In this document: positions 18,793-27,599 of the stretch, piece by piece
Layout: each line of letters opens with the position of its first letter
Position numbering within the stretch: position 1 is the first letter of the stretch
Assembly: GCA_947387485.1 (NCBI GenBank)
Contig: CANDNT010000012.1
Coordinates: forward strand, 62,001 to 126,000
Reading direction: 5' to 3'
Origin: Aquimarina rhabdastrellae
GTDB taxonomy: Bacteria > Bacteroidota > Bacteroidia > Flavobacteriales > Flavobacteriaceae
Length of the DNA stretch: 64,000 bases
Translations under genes and position numbers: made by a program
The notes under the pieces: model-generated
Seen by the model: the letters and a program-made list of their open reading frames with translations, nothing else
What the model was told of the DNA's origin: nothing
Databases searched by the model: none

Positions 18793-21162
18793 TTAATTAT
18801 TTTTTGCTCTGTTTTGTTCTTCTTGGTTTCCAGAGTTACGTTGCTTAACTTTTATCTTTTTATTACCAAAGCTATAGTTTAAACTAATTTTAAAATTTCT
18901 AGTGTCAAAATAATTATAGTAGGTTTGATCTATTCCATTGGTTTTGGTATTTACGCTCGTTGCTTTACGTTTTAAAATATCGTTTAGAGCTACAGTACAA
19001 TTTAGTTTTTTATCAAGTAACGAAAACTTTAATCCTAAATCAAGACTAACCATTTCTGATATCGAAAAATACATCAACTTTTGAGGTAAAGCATAAATTA
19101 ATGTTGTTTCTGCTTGTATTGTTTTTGCTGCGTTTAAATTAAATGTATTTCTGTTATAAAATTGAAAGTTCCATCCACTTAATAATTCTGCATCTAAGCT
19201 AAATCCATCTTTATAACGAGTATCCATTTTTGATAAGGTAGCTTGAGTTGTTGTATTCCACCATTTTGTTGGGTTATAGATAAAAGTTTCAGTTAATCCA
19301 TAAGTATAAGCCGTATAAAAATTGTCAAATGTTACTACTATTCTCTGTTGCGCTTCGTCTTCTGCTTTAATGATATTGAAATAACCATCATCAATATAAC
19401 TTACAAATGCTTTACTAATGAGTTTTCCTTTGTAAATATGTTTTAATTCTAAATTATCAGAAATTAGAGGTCTCAAAAATGGATTTCCTTCTTGGTATGA
19501 AATTGAATTAATATAAAAGCGAAATGGATTTAAGCGTTCAAAACTAGGACGTTTAATTCTTCTACTATAGCTTAAATTAAACCTGTTTTTATTATTTGGA
19601 TTATATCCTAAAAATAGAGATGGAAATAGTTTGTTATATGAATTTACATCAGTTTGATTATTGGTTTTTGAAACTCCTTTTGTTTGCGTATTTTCAAAAC
19701 GAAGTCCAATTTTTGTTTGCCATTTTTTACCTAATGGTTTAGACATGTCTGCATATACAGCATTAATATTTTCAGAATACATAAACTCATTACTTTGCGT
19801 TGGGTCAAAAACAGGTATCCCTGTAGTAGTATTGTGAAAAGTTACATCATTATCTGTTTTTGTAATGGTAGTTTTGACTCCATAAGAAAAGTTAGCCCAT
19901 TTACTAGGGTGTTCCATATCTATTCGTCCACTATAATTTTTTATGTTTTGATGAGTGCTATTTTCTGCTTCAAAAAAGTTTGGGTTTGTTATAAACTGTT
20001 CACTACTAAAATTTCTAGTATTAGAATTGTTGAAATCAAAATAATCAACATCAATAGCTAATTTTCTACCAAGTGTATCTAATTTTTGAATATAATGTGC
20101 ATTTACTGAATGGTTTTTATTTGTTGTTTTGGCATTACCTTGATTGATTGTAAATGTTCCATTTCCATCATTTGTCAATGTTCTACCATTATCATGGATA
20201 CCTTTATCTTGAAATGAACCTGTATATAAAATGCCAACTGTAGCATTAGCTGTTAATTTGTAATCTAAGCCCAATCTACCAGAAATCATATTTTCTTTAT
20301 TTTTCATATCAAGAGTTGTAGCTGTAGCTGCTGAAGGATAAATAATATCAAATTCATTGAATTGAGCGATATTTCCTTGAGTAGTGTTCAAGCTTGCAAT
20401 TAGACTTACTTTATCTTTGTTATAATTAAAAGTATTTCCAAAATTGAATAACGAATATGTTGCTTGTGTGTATGAAGTTCTTATTTGATTATTCCAACTG
20501 TTTTCTTTTGATTTTTTTAAAACGATATTGATAAGACCACTATCTCCTTGAGCATCATATTTTGATGGAGGTGTTGTAATAACTTCAATATTTTTAATGT
20601 CATCTGATGCAATTGTATTTAAATAAGCATACAATTCATTTCCTGATAATTGTACGATTCTATCGTTAATCATTACTCTAACATTTCCTTTTCCTATAAT
20701 AGCTAAATTGTCTGTATCTACATTTACACTTGGTGTAACTTTTAAAGCATCTAGAGCAGTTCCGCCTGTACCAGCAACTGTGTTTTCAACATTAAAAACT
20801 AATCGGTCTACTTTTTGTTGAATGAGTTTTTTATGTGCTGTAATGATAACCTCTTGTAGTTGCTGACCTTCTTTTTCTAAAACAATTGTTCCTATATTAG
20901 ATTGAGTAGGAGTTATTTTTTTAGTGGTAAACCCAACAAAACTAATTTCTAAATAGATATGCTCTTGGTTTGCTTTAATTGAAAACATTCCGCTGTTATC
21001 AGAAATAACTCCTGTAATTAGCGAGTTATCGTTTGTGCTTTTTGCAACTATATTGGCAAATGGAATGGGGTGATTTTGTTTGTCTATTATTTTACCTATA
21101 AAAGTTTGCCCAAAACTAATTGAACAAATGAGAAGGGTTATAAATGTAGTTATAGTTTTCAT
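18793..21162 (-). CDS. TonB-dependent outer-membrane receptor, OMP_b-brl_2-like
   Basis: The protein is 789 aa. After a signal peptide (1-18) comes a carboxypeptidase-regulatory-like domain (about 20-100), a plug (LDALKVTPSVNVDTD region, 115-215) and a C-terminal beta-barrel ending in LNYSFGNKKIKVKQ. The extra C-terminal tail is basic and not part of the barrel. The closest general type is the outer-membrane beta-barrel family protein common in Bacteroidota. It is followed after 50 bp by the kinase. The cargo is unknown. A two-repeat operator and a TAnnTTTG element lie 32-100 bp upstream. Confidence 0.85.
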   Translation of the reverse strand: MKTITTFITLLICSISFGQTFIGKIIDKQNHPIPFANIVAKSTNDNSLITGVISDNSGMFSIKANQEHIYLEISFVGFTTKKITPTQSNIGTIVLEKEGQQLQEVIITAHKKLIQQKVDRLVFNVENTVAGTGGTALDALKVTPSVNVDTDNLAIIGKGNVRVMINDRIVQLSGNELYAYLNTIASDDIKNIEVITTPPSKYDAQGDSGLINIVLKKSKENSWNNQIRTSYTQATYSLFNFGNTFNYNKDKVSLIASLNTTQGNIAQFNEFDIIYPSAATATTLDMKNKENMISGRLGLDYKLTANATVGILYTGSFQDKGIHDNGRTLTNDGNGTFTINQGNAKTTNKNHSVNAHYIQKLDTLGRKLAIDVDYFDFNNSNTRNFSSEQFITNPNFFEAENSTHQNIKNYSGRIDMEHPSKWANFSYGVKTTITKTDNDVTFHNTTTGIPVFDPTQSNEFMYSENINAVYADMSKPLGKKWQTKIGLRFENTQTKGVSKTNNQTDVNSYNKLFPSLFLGYNPNNKNRFNLSYSRRIKRPSFERLNPFRFYINSISYQEGNPFLRPLISDNLELKHIYKGKLISKAFVSYIDDGYFNIIKAEDEAQQRIVVTFDNFYTAYTYGLTETFIYNPTKWWNTTTQATLSKMDTRYKDGFSLDAELLSGWNFQFYNRNTFNLNAAKTIQAETTLIYALPQKLMYFSISEMVSLDLGLKFSLLDKKLNCTVALNDILKRKATSVNTKTNGIDQTYYNYFDTRNFKISLNYSFGNKKIKVKQRNSGNQEEQNRAKNN

Positions 21163-21193
21163 AGTTTATAATATTTCAAGTTTAATAACAGAT

Positions 21194-21262
21194 CAAAAGT
21201 ATCTCGAGAGTGTGTTTTTTGAAATGGCTATAAAATGAATTGAGGGAAAAGTGAAATGAATT
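21194..21262 (-). promoter_or_regulatory. LytTR-type operator and promoter before the TonB receptor gene
   Basis: On the minus strand two copies of AATTCATTT lie at 21262-21254 and 21241-21233, exactly 21 bp apart. TACTTTTG, a perfect TAnnTTTG, lies at 21201-21194, 61 bp after the start of the first repeat. No TTG is seen at the -33 position, which suggests activator dependence. The whole 85-bp block is repeated before the S41 peptidase gene. The receptor start codon is 32 bp downstream of the -7 element. Confidence 0.7.
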
Positions 21263-21272
21263 AGCTGAAAAC

Positions 21273-21310
21273 AAAAAAGGTGTTCAATTAAACTATTGAA
21301 CACCTTTTTT
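21273..21310 (-). terminator. Bidirectional rho-independent terminator after the S41 peptidase gene
   Basis: A perfect 10-bp stem (GGTGTTCAAT with ATTGAACACC) and a 6-nt loop are flanked by A6 on the left and T6 on the right. It can stop transcription in either direction. On the minus strand it lies 67 bp after the S41 peptidase stop codon and isolates that gene from the receptor operon. Confidence 0.85.
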
Positions 21311-21376
21311 ATTAGATATATTAGTAAGCGGTTATTGACGTATTTTTTTAAGAAGTTAAGGGGCAATCGAAACTCA

Positions 21377-23026
21377 TTAATTAGCTATTTCTGATAAAAG
21401 AGCCTTAGCAGCTTGACTTAGTTCTCCATTATGACCTAAAGCAATTGTTTTATGGAGTAATTCTTTTGCTTTTTGGGTATTACCTAATTGTAAATATGAT
21501 TGACTTAAATTTTTATAAGTAATTGCCGAATTAGGAAAAAGCTTTGCGATCATTGAAAATACTTGAACTGAGGCTTGAATTTGAGGTTTACGACCTGTTT
21601 GTAATAAAATGTTTCCAACTTTGTTTAATTCGGTTTCAAAGTCAAAAAAAGCATATCTTGGGTCTTTGATCATTTTATCAAGTTCTGTTATCATTTTTTG
21701 TGTTTGTCCAGATATAAATAAATCTACAATATATCGCATTGGCTTAGGTTCAAATCCTTCTGCATTAAAATTTAGCGCAGCTTCTAAGACAGGATCTTCA
21801 TTATTTATATATTGATCAAAACTCATAGAAACAGGAATACTAGGTGTGGTCCAATCTGCATTTTCTAAAGCAGGCATATCCTGCCACCATAAATAGGATA
21901 AATAAGCTGTAATCTTACTATTTGGTAGTTCTACTGGTCGTGCGTCTCCATAGAAATTGATATTTTCTGAAGTAGGCTCACCTACCAAAATAGCTTCTGT
22001 ATATCTTGTAATTTCATTGGTTAAATTTTGACATGCCGAATAAGTTTCGCGCCCGATAATAAGATAAAAACTTCCTTTTTTATTAATTTTTGGTCTAGCT
22101 ATCAAGCCTTTTATTAATGGAAGATTGTTGTAATTATTACCTCCCCCATTTAAGCGAACATCATAGACTAGCTTTTCTACATTGTGTGTATCAATAAATT
22201 TAAACAAGCGTTTATAAAATTGTTTCAAGGTTTCATTAGCATCATCAAATACTGAACTTTGTCTTACATAGAGTGTTTTTAACTCTTCTAGATATTCAAA
22301 ATAAAACAGTTTTTCATCAAAATGTTTTAGATATAGGGGAGTGGTTTCTGTATTTCGTGCAGTAAGCCATTCTTTTGTTGGTAATGTAAAATTGAAAGTT
22401 CTAGGTTTATCTTTTATATCGATAGTTTTAAAGTTATGTGTAAAAACTTTTCCTTCTTTTTCTAGAGTTAATGTAACCGTTTCTGTAAGTTCTGGAATAA
22501 CACCTTGGGTGTGTAATACTTCTGGTGATAATAAAAAACGTAGTCCATATGCCTTAAAATATTGTTCGTTTTCAACAGGAACTACAGGATAGATTAATGT
22601 TAAAGCTTTATCTATAGGGGTATCGCCTATCTTCAAGATTTTTGCTCCTAAAGCCTTTTTTTGATCTTTTTGAACACCTTCAATATAGATGTCATCATCA
22701 AATTGATATAGGTTGATTGGTAAAATTCCATTCTTAACCGTTGTGCTATAGGGAATCTGTGTATGTCCATATTTAAATTGAGATACGATGCGTGTTAATC
22801 CCACACGTATTTGATGTGTTTTTAAGTTAGGAATGTTATTATAAAGTGTTTCAACTTGATTATCAAAATCTTGTTTTGTTGTTTTTACAAAAAGATGTGA
22901 ATAGTCTTTATGTATTATTTTTTGTAAATAGTGTAGATCTTCTTGCCATTGTTTTGAAGTTAATTTTTCCTGTGCAAAGAATGTTGAAGCTACGAATAAT
23001 AAAGAAATAAAAAGTATATTTTTCAT
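21377..23026 (-). CDS. S41 family peptidase-like protein with TPR tail
   Basis: The protein is 549 aa with a signal peptide (1-18). The S41 core is seen as KLVYDVRLNGGGNNYNNLP and the nucleophile region RETYSACQNLTNEI, where the usual SAxE pattern is SACQ, followed by LVGEPTSENINFYG. The final 100 residues carry TPR-like helices (KNLSQSYLQLGNTQKAKELL). It is preceded by the same operator as the TonB receptor 2 kb away and is probably a target of response regulator pair 1. Whether it cleaves the receptor cargo is speculation. Confidence 0.82.
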   Translation of the reverse strand: MKNILFISLLFVASTFFAQEKLTSKQWQEDLHYLQKIIHKDYSHLFVKTTKQDFDNQVETLYNNIPNLKTHQIRVGLTRIVSQFKYGHTQIPYSTTVKNGILPINLYQFDDDIYIEGVQKDQKKALGAKILKIGDTPIDKALTLIYPVVPVENEQYFKAYGLRFLLSPEVLHTQGVIPELTETVTLTLEKEGKVFTHNFKTIDIKDKPRTFNFTLPTKEWLTARNTETTPLYLKHFDEKLFYFEYLEELKTLYVRQSSVFDDANETLKQFYKRLFKFIDTHNVEKLVYDVRLNGGGNNYNNLPLIKGLIARPKINKKGSFYLIIGRETYSACQNLTNEITRYTEAILVGEPTSENINFYGDARPVELPNSKITAYLSYLWWQDMPALENADWTTPSIPVSMSFDQYINNEDPVLEAALNFNAEGFEPKPMRYIVDLFISGQTQKMITELDKMIKDPRYAFFDFETELNKVGNILLQTGRKPQIQASVQVFSMIAKLFPNSAITYKNLSQSYLQLGNTQKAKELLHKTIALGHNGELSQAAKALLSEIAN

Positions 23027-23056
23027 AAGACATAGTATTTTAGATTAATAACATGC

Positions 23057-23125
23057 CAAAAATATCTTGAGGGTAGAATTTTAGAAATAGCTATAAAATG
23101 AATTGAGGGAAAAATGAAATGAATT
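23057..23125 (-). promoter_or_regulatory. LytTR-type operator and promoter before the S41 peptidase gene
   Basis: On the minus strand the two AATTCATTT repeats are at 23125-23117 and 23104-23096 (21-bp period). TATTTTTG at 23064-23057 is a perfect TAnnTTTG, again 61 bp from the first repeat. The sequence between repeats (TTTTCCCTC-like) is also conserved with the copy at 21194-21262. The gene starts 31 bp after the -7 element. Confidence 0.7.
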
Positions 23126-23143
23126 AACTAAAAACAAAAAAGA

Positions 23144-23410
23144 CCTTAAACAAATTGACGATGGCTATTTGAGTATTTATAGTTGTTGTTTTGATAGTAT
23201 TTTATTTCAATAAGAGTGTGATATATCTTAAAATTGTATGGCTTTTTGAGAAAGGAGTAGTAGATGGAAACCTTAGTTAAGTAGTAGTTATAGATTTGAG
23301 GGTAGTATCTCATAAACTGTGTAAGTTATAAAAATATCACTCATCTTCATTTGTTACTAAAATTTTGAATAAACAATCCGTTTAATATTATTTATTCTTT
23401 GTTATAATTA
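23144..23410. other. Non-coding spacer with nothing recognisable
   Basis: This is the remainder of the 388-bp gap upstream of the S41 peptidase gene after removal of the operator. It is AT-rich, has no open frame of note on either strand, no hairpin with a T-tract and no repeat that I could see. Confidence 0.5.
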
Positions 23411-23414
23411 GTTT

Positions 23415-23789
23415 TTAATTCGCTTGTAAATAACAATTATCTTTTAGTTGGATTTTCTCTCCATCATAAAAGTCTATTTCTTCTTTTAAATCTTCTATAA
23501 ATTTCATTTCATCTATTGGACAAATTTTTAGAAATCTTTTGTTTATGATTAATTCCCCTGTGTTATAATCGTAAATTGAAATTTGAGCATTGTTTTTATG
23601 ATTGTGAATGGAATTGATTAAAAACCAATTTAATTTATCTTCTTTTCCAGCCAAAAATGCATTTTCTGGAATTACAGGAACTCTTTTTACATTTTTTTCT
23701 GTATGAGAATTATCTGAATTTAATTGATTTAAGTATTGACAAGAAATTAAAGTTAAAAATAGTAATCCGAATATTAACAGTTTTCTCAT
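23415..23789 (-). CDS. Hypothetical lipoprotein, 124 aa
   Basis: The N-terminus MRKLLIFGLLFLTLISCQY is a lipoprotein signal with Cys17 as the lipidated residue. The remaining 107 residues are charged and soluble, ending in a Lys/Asp-rich tail with one Cys (LKDNCYLQAN). I do not recognise the family. It lies 123 bp after the 269-aa membrane-anchored protein gene on the same strand. Confidence 0.65.
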   Translation of the reverse strand: MRKLLIFGLLFLTLISCQYLNQLNSDNSHTEKNVKRVPVIPENAFLAGKEDKLNWFLINSIHNHKNNAQISIYDYNTGELIINKRFLKICPIDEMKFIEDLKEEIDFYDGEKIQLKDNCYLQAN

Positions 23790-23912
23790 TTTGAAAATTA
23801 CTTATAGCTATTAATTTAAGAATCGTAGCCAATAGTTTGTGATAAATCAATGCTAAAATTTATGATCAGAGCAAAGTAAAGAAATAATACTGAATTAATT
23901 TGATTATATATG

Positions 23913-24722
23913 TTAGCATATGTTTTTTACTATGTTTTCAATTCTAAAAATATCGACTGTATTGATAAATTTTGTATTTTTAATGAATAAGTTATTCTCA
24001 AAAAACTCTATTTCTAAGCCTTTTTCGTTTTCAATTTTTTTCAAGATGTTAGTTAAAAGGATTATATTTTCTGTTTTCTTAAATGTGAATAATTCATAAT
24101 TGTTCAATTTGAAATTATCATCACTATTTATTAACTCAAATATTTTTTCAGTTTTAGATTTTTCTCTCAAGTAATAATGTCCTAAATCAATATTAAGTTT
24201 TAACCAAAACATAATTTGAGATTCATGATAATCATTTTCATAATAACTATGTCCATTTAATCTAACGGCAGGAAGAAATATAAAACCATCGCAATATGTT
24301 ATTTTAAATGAATTCGAATAACTCCAATCATCATATTTTGATAAGATTTTAGTTTTTTCTAAAATTTGAATCTGGTGATCATTCAAATTTTGTTTTCTAT
24401 ATTCGATTTGTTCCTTAAGATAGTTAATTCCTCTTTCAGCATTTTTTTGTTCTTCTGTAAATAATTTATCTATTTCGTATTCTGAGATAGTATTAAATTC
24501 GTTATCGTGAGCTATCCAATGTCCAGATTCTGCTTGCTCCAATGTGAGTTTTGCTCCAGTTTCGGGGTCAATTATAAATTCATCGGCTAAGCTTTCTTTT
24601 AATTTCTTGTGATACTCTTGTTCTTCGTTGGTTCCTTTAAAAATGAATCTATGGAGCTTTGAAAAAACATAAAAAACAAATAATCCAATAACTGTATAAA
24701 ATACTATTTCTCCAAATGCCAT
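23913..24722 (-). CDS. Hypothetical membrane-anchored protein, 269 aa
   Basis: One N-terminal transmembrane helix (about 5-22, IVFYTVIGLFVFYVFSKL) precedes a soluble, charged domain with a Glu/Lys-rich helical part (about 80-125). The segment DPETGAKLTLEQAESGHW is distinctive but not assigned. The topology is probably N-out with the bulk in the cytosol, or the reverse. Function unknown. Nearby genes give no strong hint. Confidence 0.65.
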   Translation of the reverse strand: MAFGEIVFYTVIGLFVFYVFSKLHRFIFKGTNEEQEYHKKLKESLADEFIIDPETGAKLTLEQAESGHWIAHDNEFNTISEYEIDKLFTEEQKNAERGINYLKEQIEYRKQNLNDHQIQILEKTKILSKYDDWSYSNSFKITYCDGFIFLPAVRLNGHSYYENDYHESQIMFWLKLNIDLGHYYLREKSKTEKIFELINSDDNFKLNNYELFTFKKTENIILLTNILKKIENEKGLEIEFFENNLFIKNTKFINTVDIFRIENIVKNIC

Positions 24723-24892
24723 TTAACTATTGATTTGTTTTTATATATGTGATTATCGTTGTTGAGTTTCATTTTTATTTCTTTTCTAGTTTGATAATCT
24801 TCTCTTTTAAGAATGAATCATCTTTTATTGAAATTACTTTTGTGCATAATTAGTAAAAGATATCTATTAATAAACGTTTGATATAGTCAATT

Positions 24893-26041
24893 TTAATCAA
24901 TCTTTCCATTTTTTGCATTAATAAGCCCTTTTTGCATTTTTTCTTCAAACTGTGAGTTTGGATATTTTGTAAGACCTGCTTTAAAGTATTTAATGGCATT
25001 TTTATAATCATTATGCTTTAAATAAAATTGACCGAAACGATTTTGCCAATAAGCTGAAGCATATCTTTGTGTTGTTAAAACATCTTCAAATTCTGTCATA
25101 AAATGCGTAAAATACTTAAAGTTGTTTCTTTTCCAGGCTAACCAGATTAAAGCATCTTTTGTGCTGTTGTCTATTTGCTTATCCATACCAAATCGTTCTG
25201 ACCGTTTTTCAAAATAGTTGGTTAAGTAATTCATTCCACCTAAATCAATATACTGTTGTATGCTTTCAAATACTGGAGAATTATAATTGTGATAAAAATA
25301 TTTCAATCCTTTATAAAGAGCCAGATGACCAAGAGATTCGTGCACTTCGTCATTAAATAAACTATAGTTCCAAATAAGATTTTGTGGAGCGTTATCTTTA
25401 AGCACTTTGTTAAACGCATCTGTAGAATTAATATAGTAAATATCCTTTTTAGAATTGGCCATGAATAGGTATACATCTTTTTGTGATGTAAATCCTTTTA
25501 CTTTGTCCTCTGAAGCATAACCTCCATCGGTTATGATGACTCCATCAAAAATTTCACTTTGTTGTAGTATTAAATTACTTAAATAATAAGCCGCGGATTC
25601 CCATCCAAAAACAACACGATGGTTATTTGTTCTGTAGTTTGAATCTATATAATGAATAACTTCATTAACTAAAAAATTAGTAAACTTTTTGTTTTCATCG
25701 CCAAATAATCTTCTCCTTAATGGATTACTAGTATTAATACCTACAACAATCATTTCTGGAATAGATCGAGGCGTTTTCATCGCGGTATGAACTGCTACAC
25801 CACTTAAGAAATACCATTGTCCATCCAAAATATATAGTACAGGATATTCTTGTGTGGAATCAGAATAACTATCGGGTACATAAATTTGAATCGTTCTATC
25901 TTGATTTAGTATTGAAGACTGAATTGTATGATTAATTCCTATACTAATAGAATTGTTCTCCTGTGCTATAGATAATCCTATACTTATAAAACATAGCGTA
26001 ATGAAAATAAATGTTTTTGTTAAGAAGTGTCTTTTTTTCAT
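24893..26041 (-). CDS. Secreted esterase-family alpha/beta hydrolase with TPR tail
   Basis: The frame opens at 26095, but Met19 at base 26041 (MKKRHFLTKTFIFITL) starts a proper signal peptide, so I use it (382 aa). The putative-esterase domain shows PVLYILDGQWYFLSG, and the nucleophile probably sits in FGWESAAYYLSN, where Ser replaces the usual GxSxGG context with GWESAA. TPR-like helices follow at the C-terminus (YLKHNDYKNAIKYFKAGL). The layout matches 1611-2822. The altered elbow may change or reduce activity. Confidence 0.82.
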   Translation of the reverse strand: MKKRHFLTKTFIFITLCFISIGLSIAQENNSISIGINHTIQSSILNQDRTIQIYVPDSYSDSTQEYPVLYILDGQWYFLSGVAVHTAMKTPRSIPEMIVVGINTSNPLRRRLFGDENKKFTNFLVNEVIHYIDSNYRTNNHRVVFGWESAAYYLSNLILQQSEIFDGVIITDGGYASEDKVKGFTSQKDVYLFMANSKKDIYYINSTDAFNKVLKDNAPQNLIWNYSLFNDEVHESLGHLALYKGLKYFYHNYNSPVFESIQQYIDLGGMNYLTNYFEKRSERFGMDKQIDNSTKDALIWLAWKRNNFKYFTHFMTEFEDVLTTQRYASAYWQNRFGQFYLKHNDYKNAIKYFKAGLTKYPNSQFEEKMQKGLINAKNGKID

Positions 26042-26265
26042 GATGATTTTTAATATTTTAAAGTGGATTGATGTAAGAATAGAGTGTTTTGGCATAAAAC
26101 AAATTTTTACAATAAAATCCTGAGTGTACTAAGGCTAGAATTCTTTTAAGTGGAATTAAAAATAACAAATATTATTACAAGTTATAGTTTGTTTTTATTT
26201 CGATAATAAAGTATAGCGATTAAAAAAATAAAATAGCTATTCAAGTTGAAATACAGAAAAAGTTG
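26042..26265. other. Divergent intergenic region, left part
   Basis: This is the spacer between the esterase gene (minus) and the DUF6515-like gene (plus). It is AT-rich. No hairpin, repeat or riboswitch was seen here. The operator and promoter of the plus-strand operon begin at 26266. No clean minus-strand TAnnTTTG element was found for the esterase gene. Confidence 0.4.
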
Positions 26266-26333
26266 TTTCACCTTTAATTTTGGTCACTTCATTATAAATC
26301 CCAAAAAGAGCTTTGTATTGCTAAATACATTTG
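26266..26333 (+). promoter_or_regulatory. LytTR-type operator and promoter of the plus-strand module
   Basis: TTTCACCT starts at 26266, GG follows at +16 and CTTCA at +21, so the half-site recurs with a 21-bp period. TACATTTG, a perfect TAnnTTTG, lies at 26326-26333, exactly 60 bp after the first half-site. The same elements at the same spacing occur at 29386-29453. No -33 TTG is visible at the proper distance. The first gene starts 28 bp further on. Confidence 0.65.
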
Positions 26334-26360
26334 TAGTGTAGAAAGTAAAAAAAGCTAAAA

Positions 26361-26924
26361 ATGAAAGCAATACAGTTAATAAGAATAATGAGTGTTATAG
26401 GAATTATGATGATAACACAAATAACAGAAGCACAAAGAAGAGTTGTAGTAAGAACTCCCCATAGAACGGTGGTGAGAACAACAGGACCAGCAGTAGTTTA
26501 TAGAAGACCCGTTCCTGTAGTAAGAGCAGTAAGAGTACTGCCAGCTACAACAGTCGTAATCAAAAGAAATGGATTAAACTATCATTACTATAATGGTGTT
26601 TATTATAGATATTATGGAGGGAAATATGTAGTGGTAACAGCTCCTAGAGGAATAAGAGTAGCCGTATTGCCTATAGGATATAGAAGAATTATAATAGCAG
26701 GAACACCATATTTTTATTATAACGGAACATATTATATCGAAATAGATAATGGATATAAAGTAGTTGAAGCACCAGATAATATCATAGTATATGACTTGCC
26801 AGAAGAAGCAGAACAAGTAGATATAGACAATGAGAGTTATTATGAATATGATGATAAATTATATAAAGTAGTCATTACACCAGAAGGAAAAGCATTTAAA
26901 GTTGTAGGTGATATAAAAGAATAA
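26361..26924 (+). CDS. Secreted DUF6515-like protein
   Basis: The protein is 187 aa with a signal peptide (about 1-24). An Arg/Val/Pro-rich stretch (26-65) leads into Tyr-rich repeats of the type YYNGxYY and GGKYVVV, in three rough units (about 75-110, 120-145 and 155-180). These match the DUF6515 family of periplasmic or surface proteins, whose function is unknown. It opens a six-gene plus-strand module with a LytS/LytTR pair and is followed after 4 bp by a Spy-like gene. Confidence 0.7.
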   Translation: MKAIQLIRIMSVIGIMMITQITEAQRRVVVRTPHRTVVRTTGPAVVYRRPVPVVRAVRVLPATTVVIKRNGLNYHYYNGVYYRYYGGKYVVVTAPRGIRVAVLPIGYRRIIIAGTPYFYYNGTYYIEIDNGYKVVEAPDNIIVYDLPEEAEQVDIDNESYYEYDDKLYKVVITPEGKAFKVVGDIKE

Positions 26925-26928
26925 ACAG

Positions 26929-27558
26929 ATGAAGAATATAGTTATGATAATGATGTTCTTGATAGGTATAACAGCAATAGCTCAAGAAAAAAACATTACT
27001 GCAGAACAAAAACAACAAGCAGAAGAACAATTAAAAATATATTTTGAAAAATTAAATCTTACAGATGAACAAAAAACGGTATATGAAACTACTGTAAAGG
27101 ATCACGCTAATCAAATGAAGATGATCAAAGATAGCGGATTGTCTAAAGCAGATAAAATTAGAGAAATTCAAAAGATTCAGCATAGTAAGGATACAAGATT
27201 ACAGCAAGTATTATCAAAAGAACAATACGAGGTTTATTTAGAATTTAAAAAGGAAAGACAACAAGTAGTCAAAGCAAATTATACTGGTGAATTTTCGGAA
27301 TACATAGAACGATTAGCCTTAGAAGAACATCAAAGAGATCCATTTTTTGAGATATCCAAAAAATATGGAACGCAACTAAGAAGCTTAAAAAATAGTTCAC
27401 AATCGAGATTTAGTAAATATAGAGCATATAAAGAGATACAAAAGAATAAGAATAGAGAAATGAAAACGCTATTGTCTTCTCATCAATATGAAGTATATTT
27501 AGATATACAAAAAGAAGTCCAAAAGAAGATGAAAGAACAACGTAAAAAGAAAAATTAA
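26929..27558 (+). CDS. Secreted Spy/CpxP-like helical protein with two repeats
   Basis: The protein is 209 aa with a signal peptide ending at AIAQ18. Two helical units of about 90 residues resemble each other: each has a long charged helix, a KxxKxxEIQK segment and an ending of the form LxxxQYEVYLxxxKExQ. The size and the LTDEQKTVYE segment recall Spy- or LTXXQ-type periplasmic chaperones, though the exact LTxxQ is not perfect. A hairpin follows 15 bp after the stop codon, before the kinase gene. Confidence 0.65.
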   Translation: MKNIVMIMMFLIGITAIAQEKNITAEQKQQAEEQLKIYFEKLNLTDEQKTVYETTVKDHANQMKMIKDSGLSKADKIREIQKIQHSKDTRLQQVLSKEQYEVYLEFKKERQQVVKANYTGEFSEYIERLALEEHQRDPFFEISKKYGTQLRSLKNSSQSRFSKYRAYKEIQKNKNREMKTLLSSHQYEVYLDIQKEVQKKMKEQRKKKN

Positions 27559-27572
27559 ATAAATAAAAAAAG

Positions 27573-27594
27573 AAGCTTGCTATGCAAGCTTTTC
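27573..27594 (+). terminator. Hairpin with short T-tract between the Spy-like gene and the kinase gene
   Basis: A perfect 8-bp stem (AAGCTTGC with GCAAGCTT) and a 3-nt loop follow an A7 run and lead into TTTCT. It would act as a weak terminator or attenuator that lowers kinase and regulator expression relative to the first two genes. The first possible kinase ATG lies in the loop, which argues for the start at 27600 instead. Confidence 0.6.
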
Positions 27595-27599
27595 TGCTT

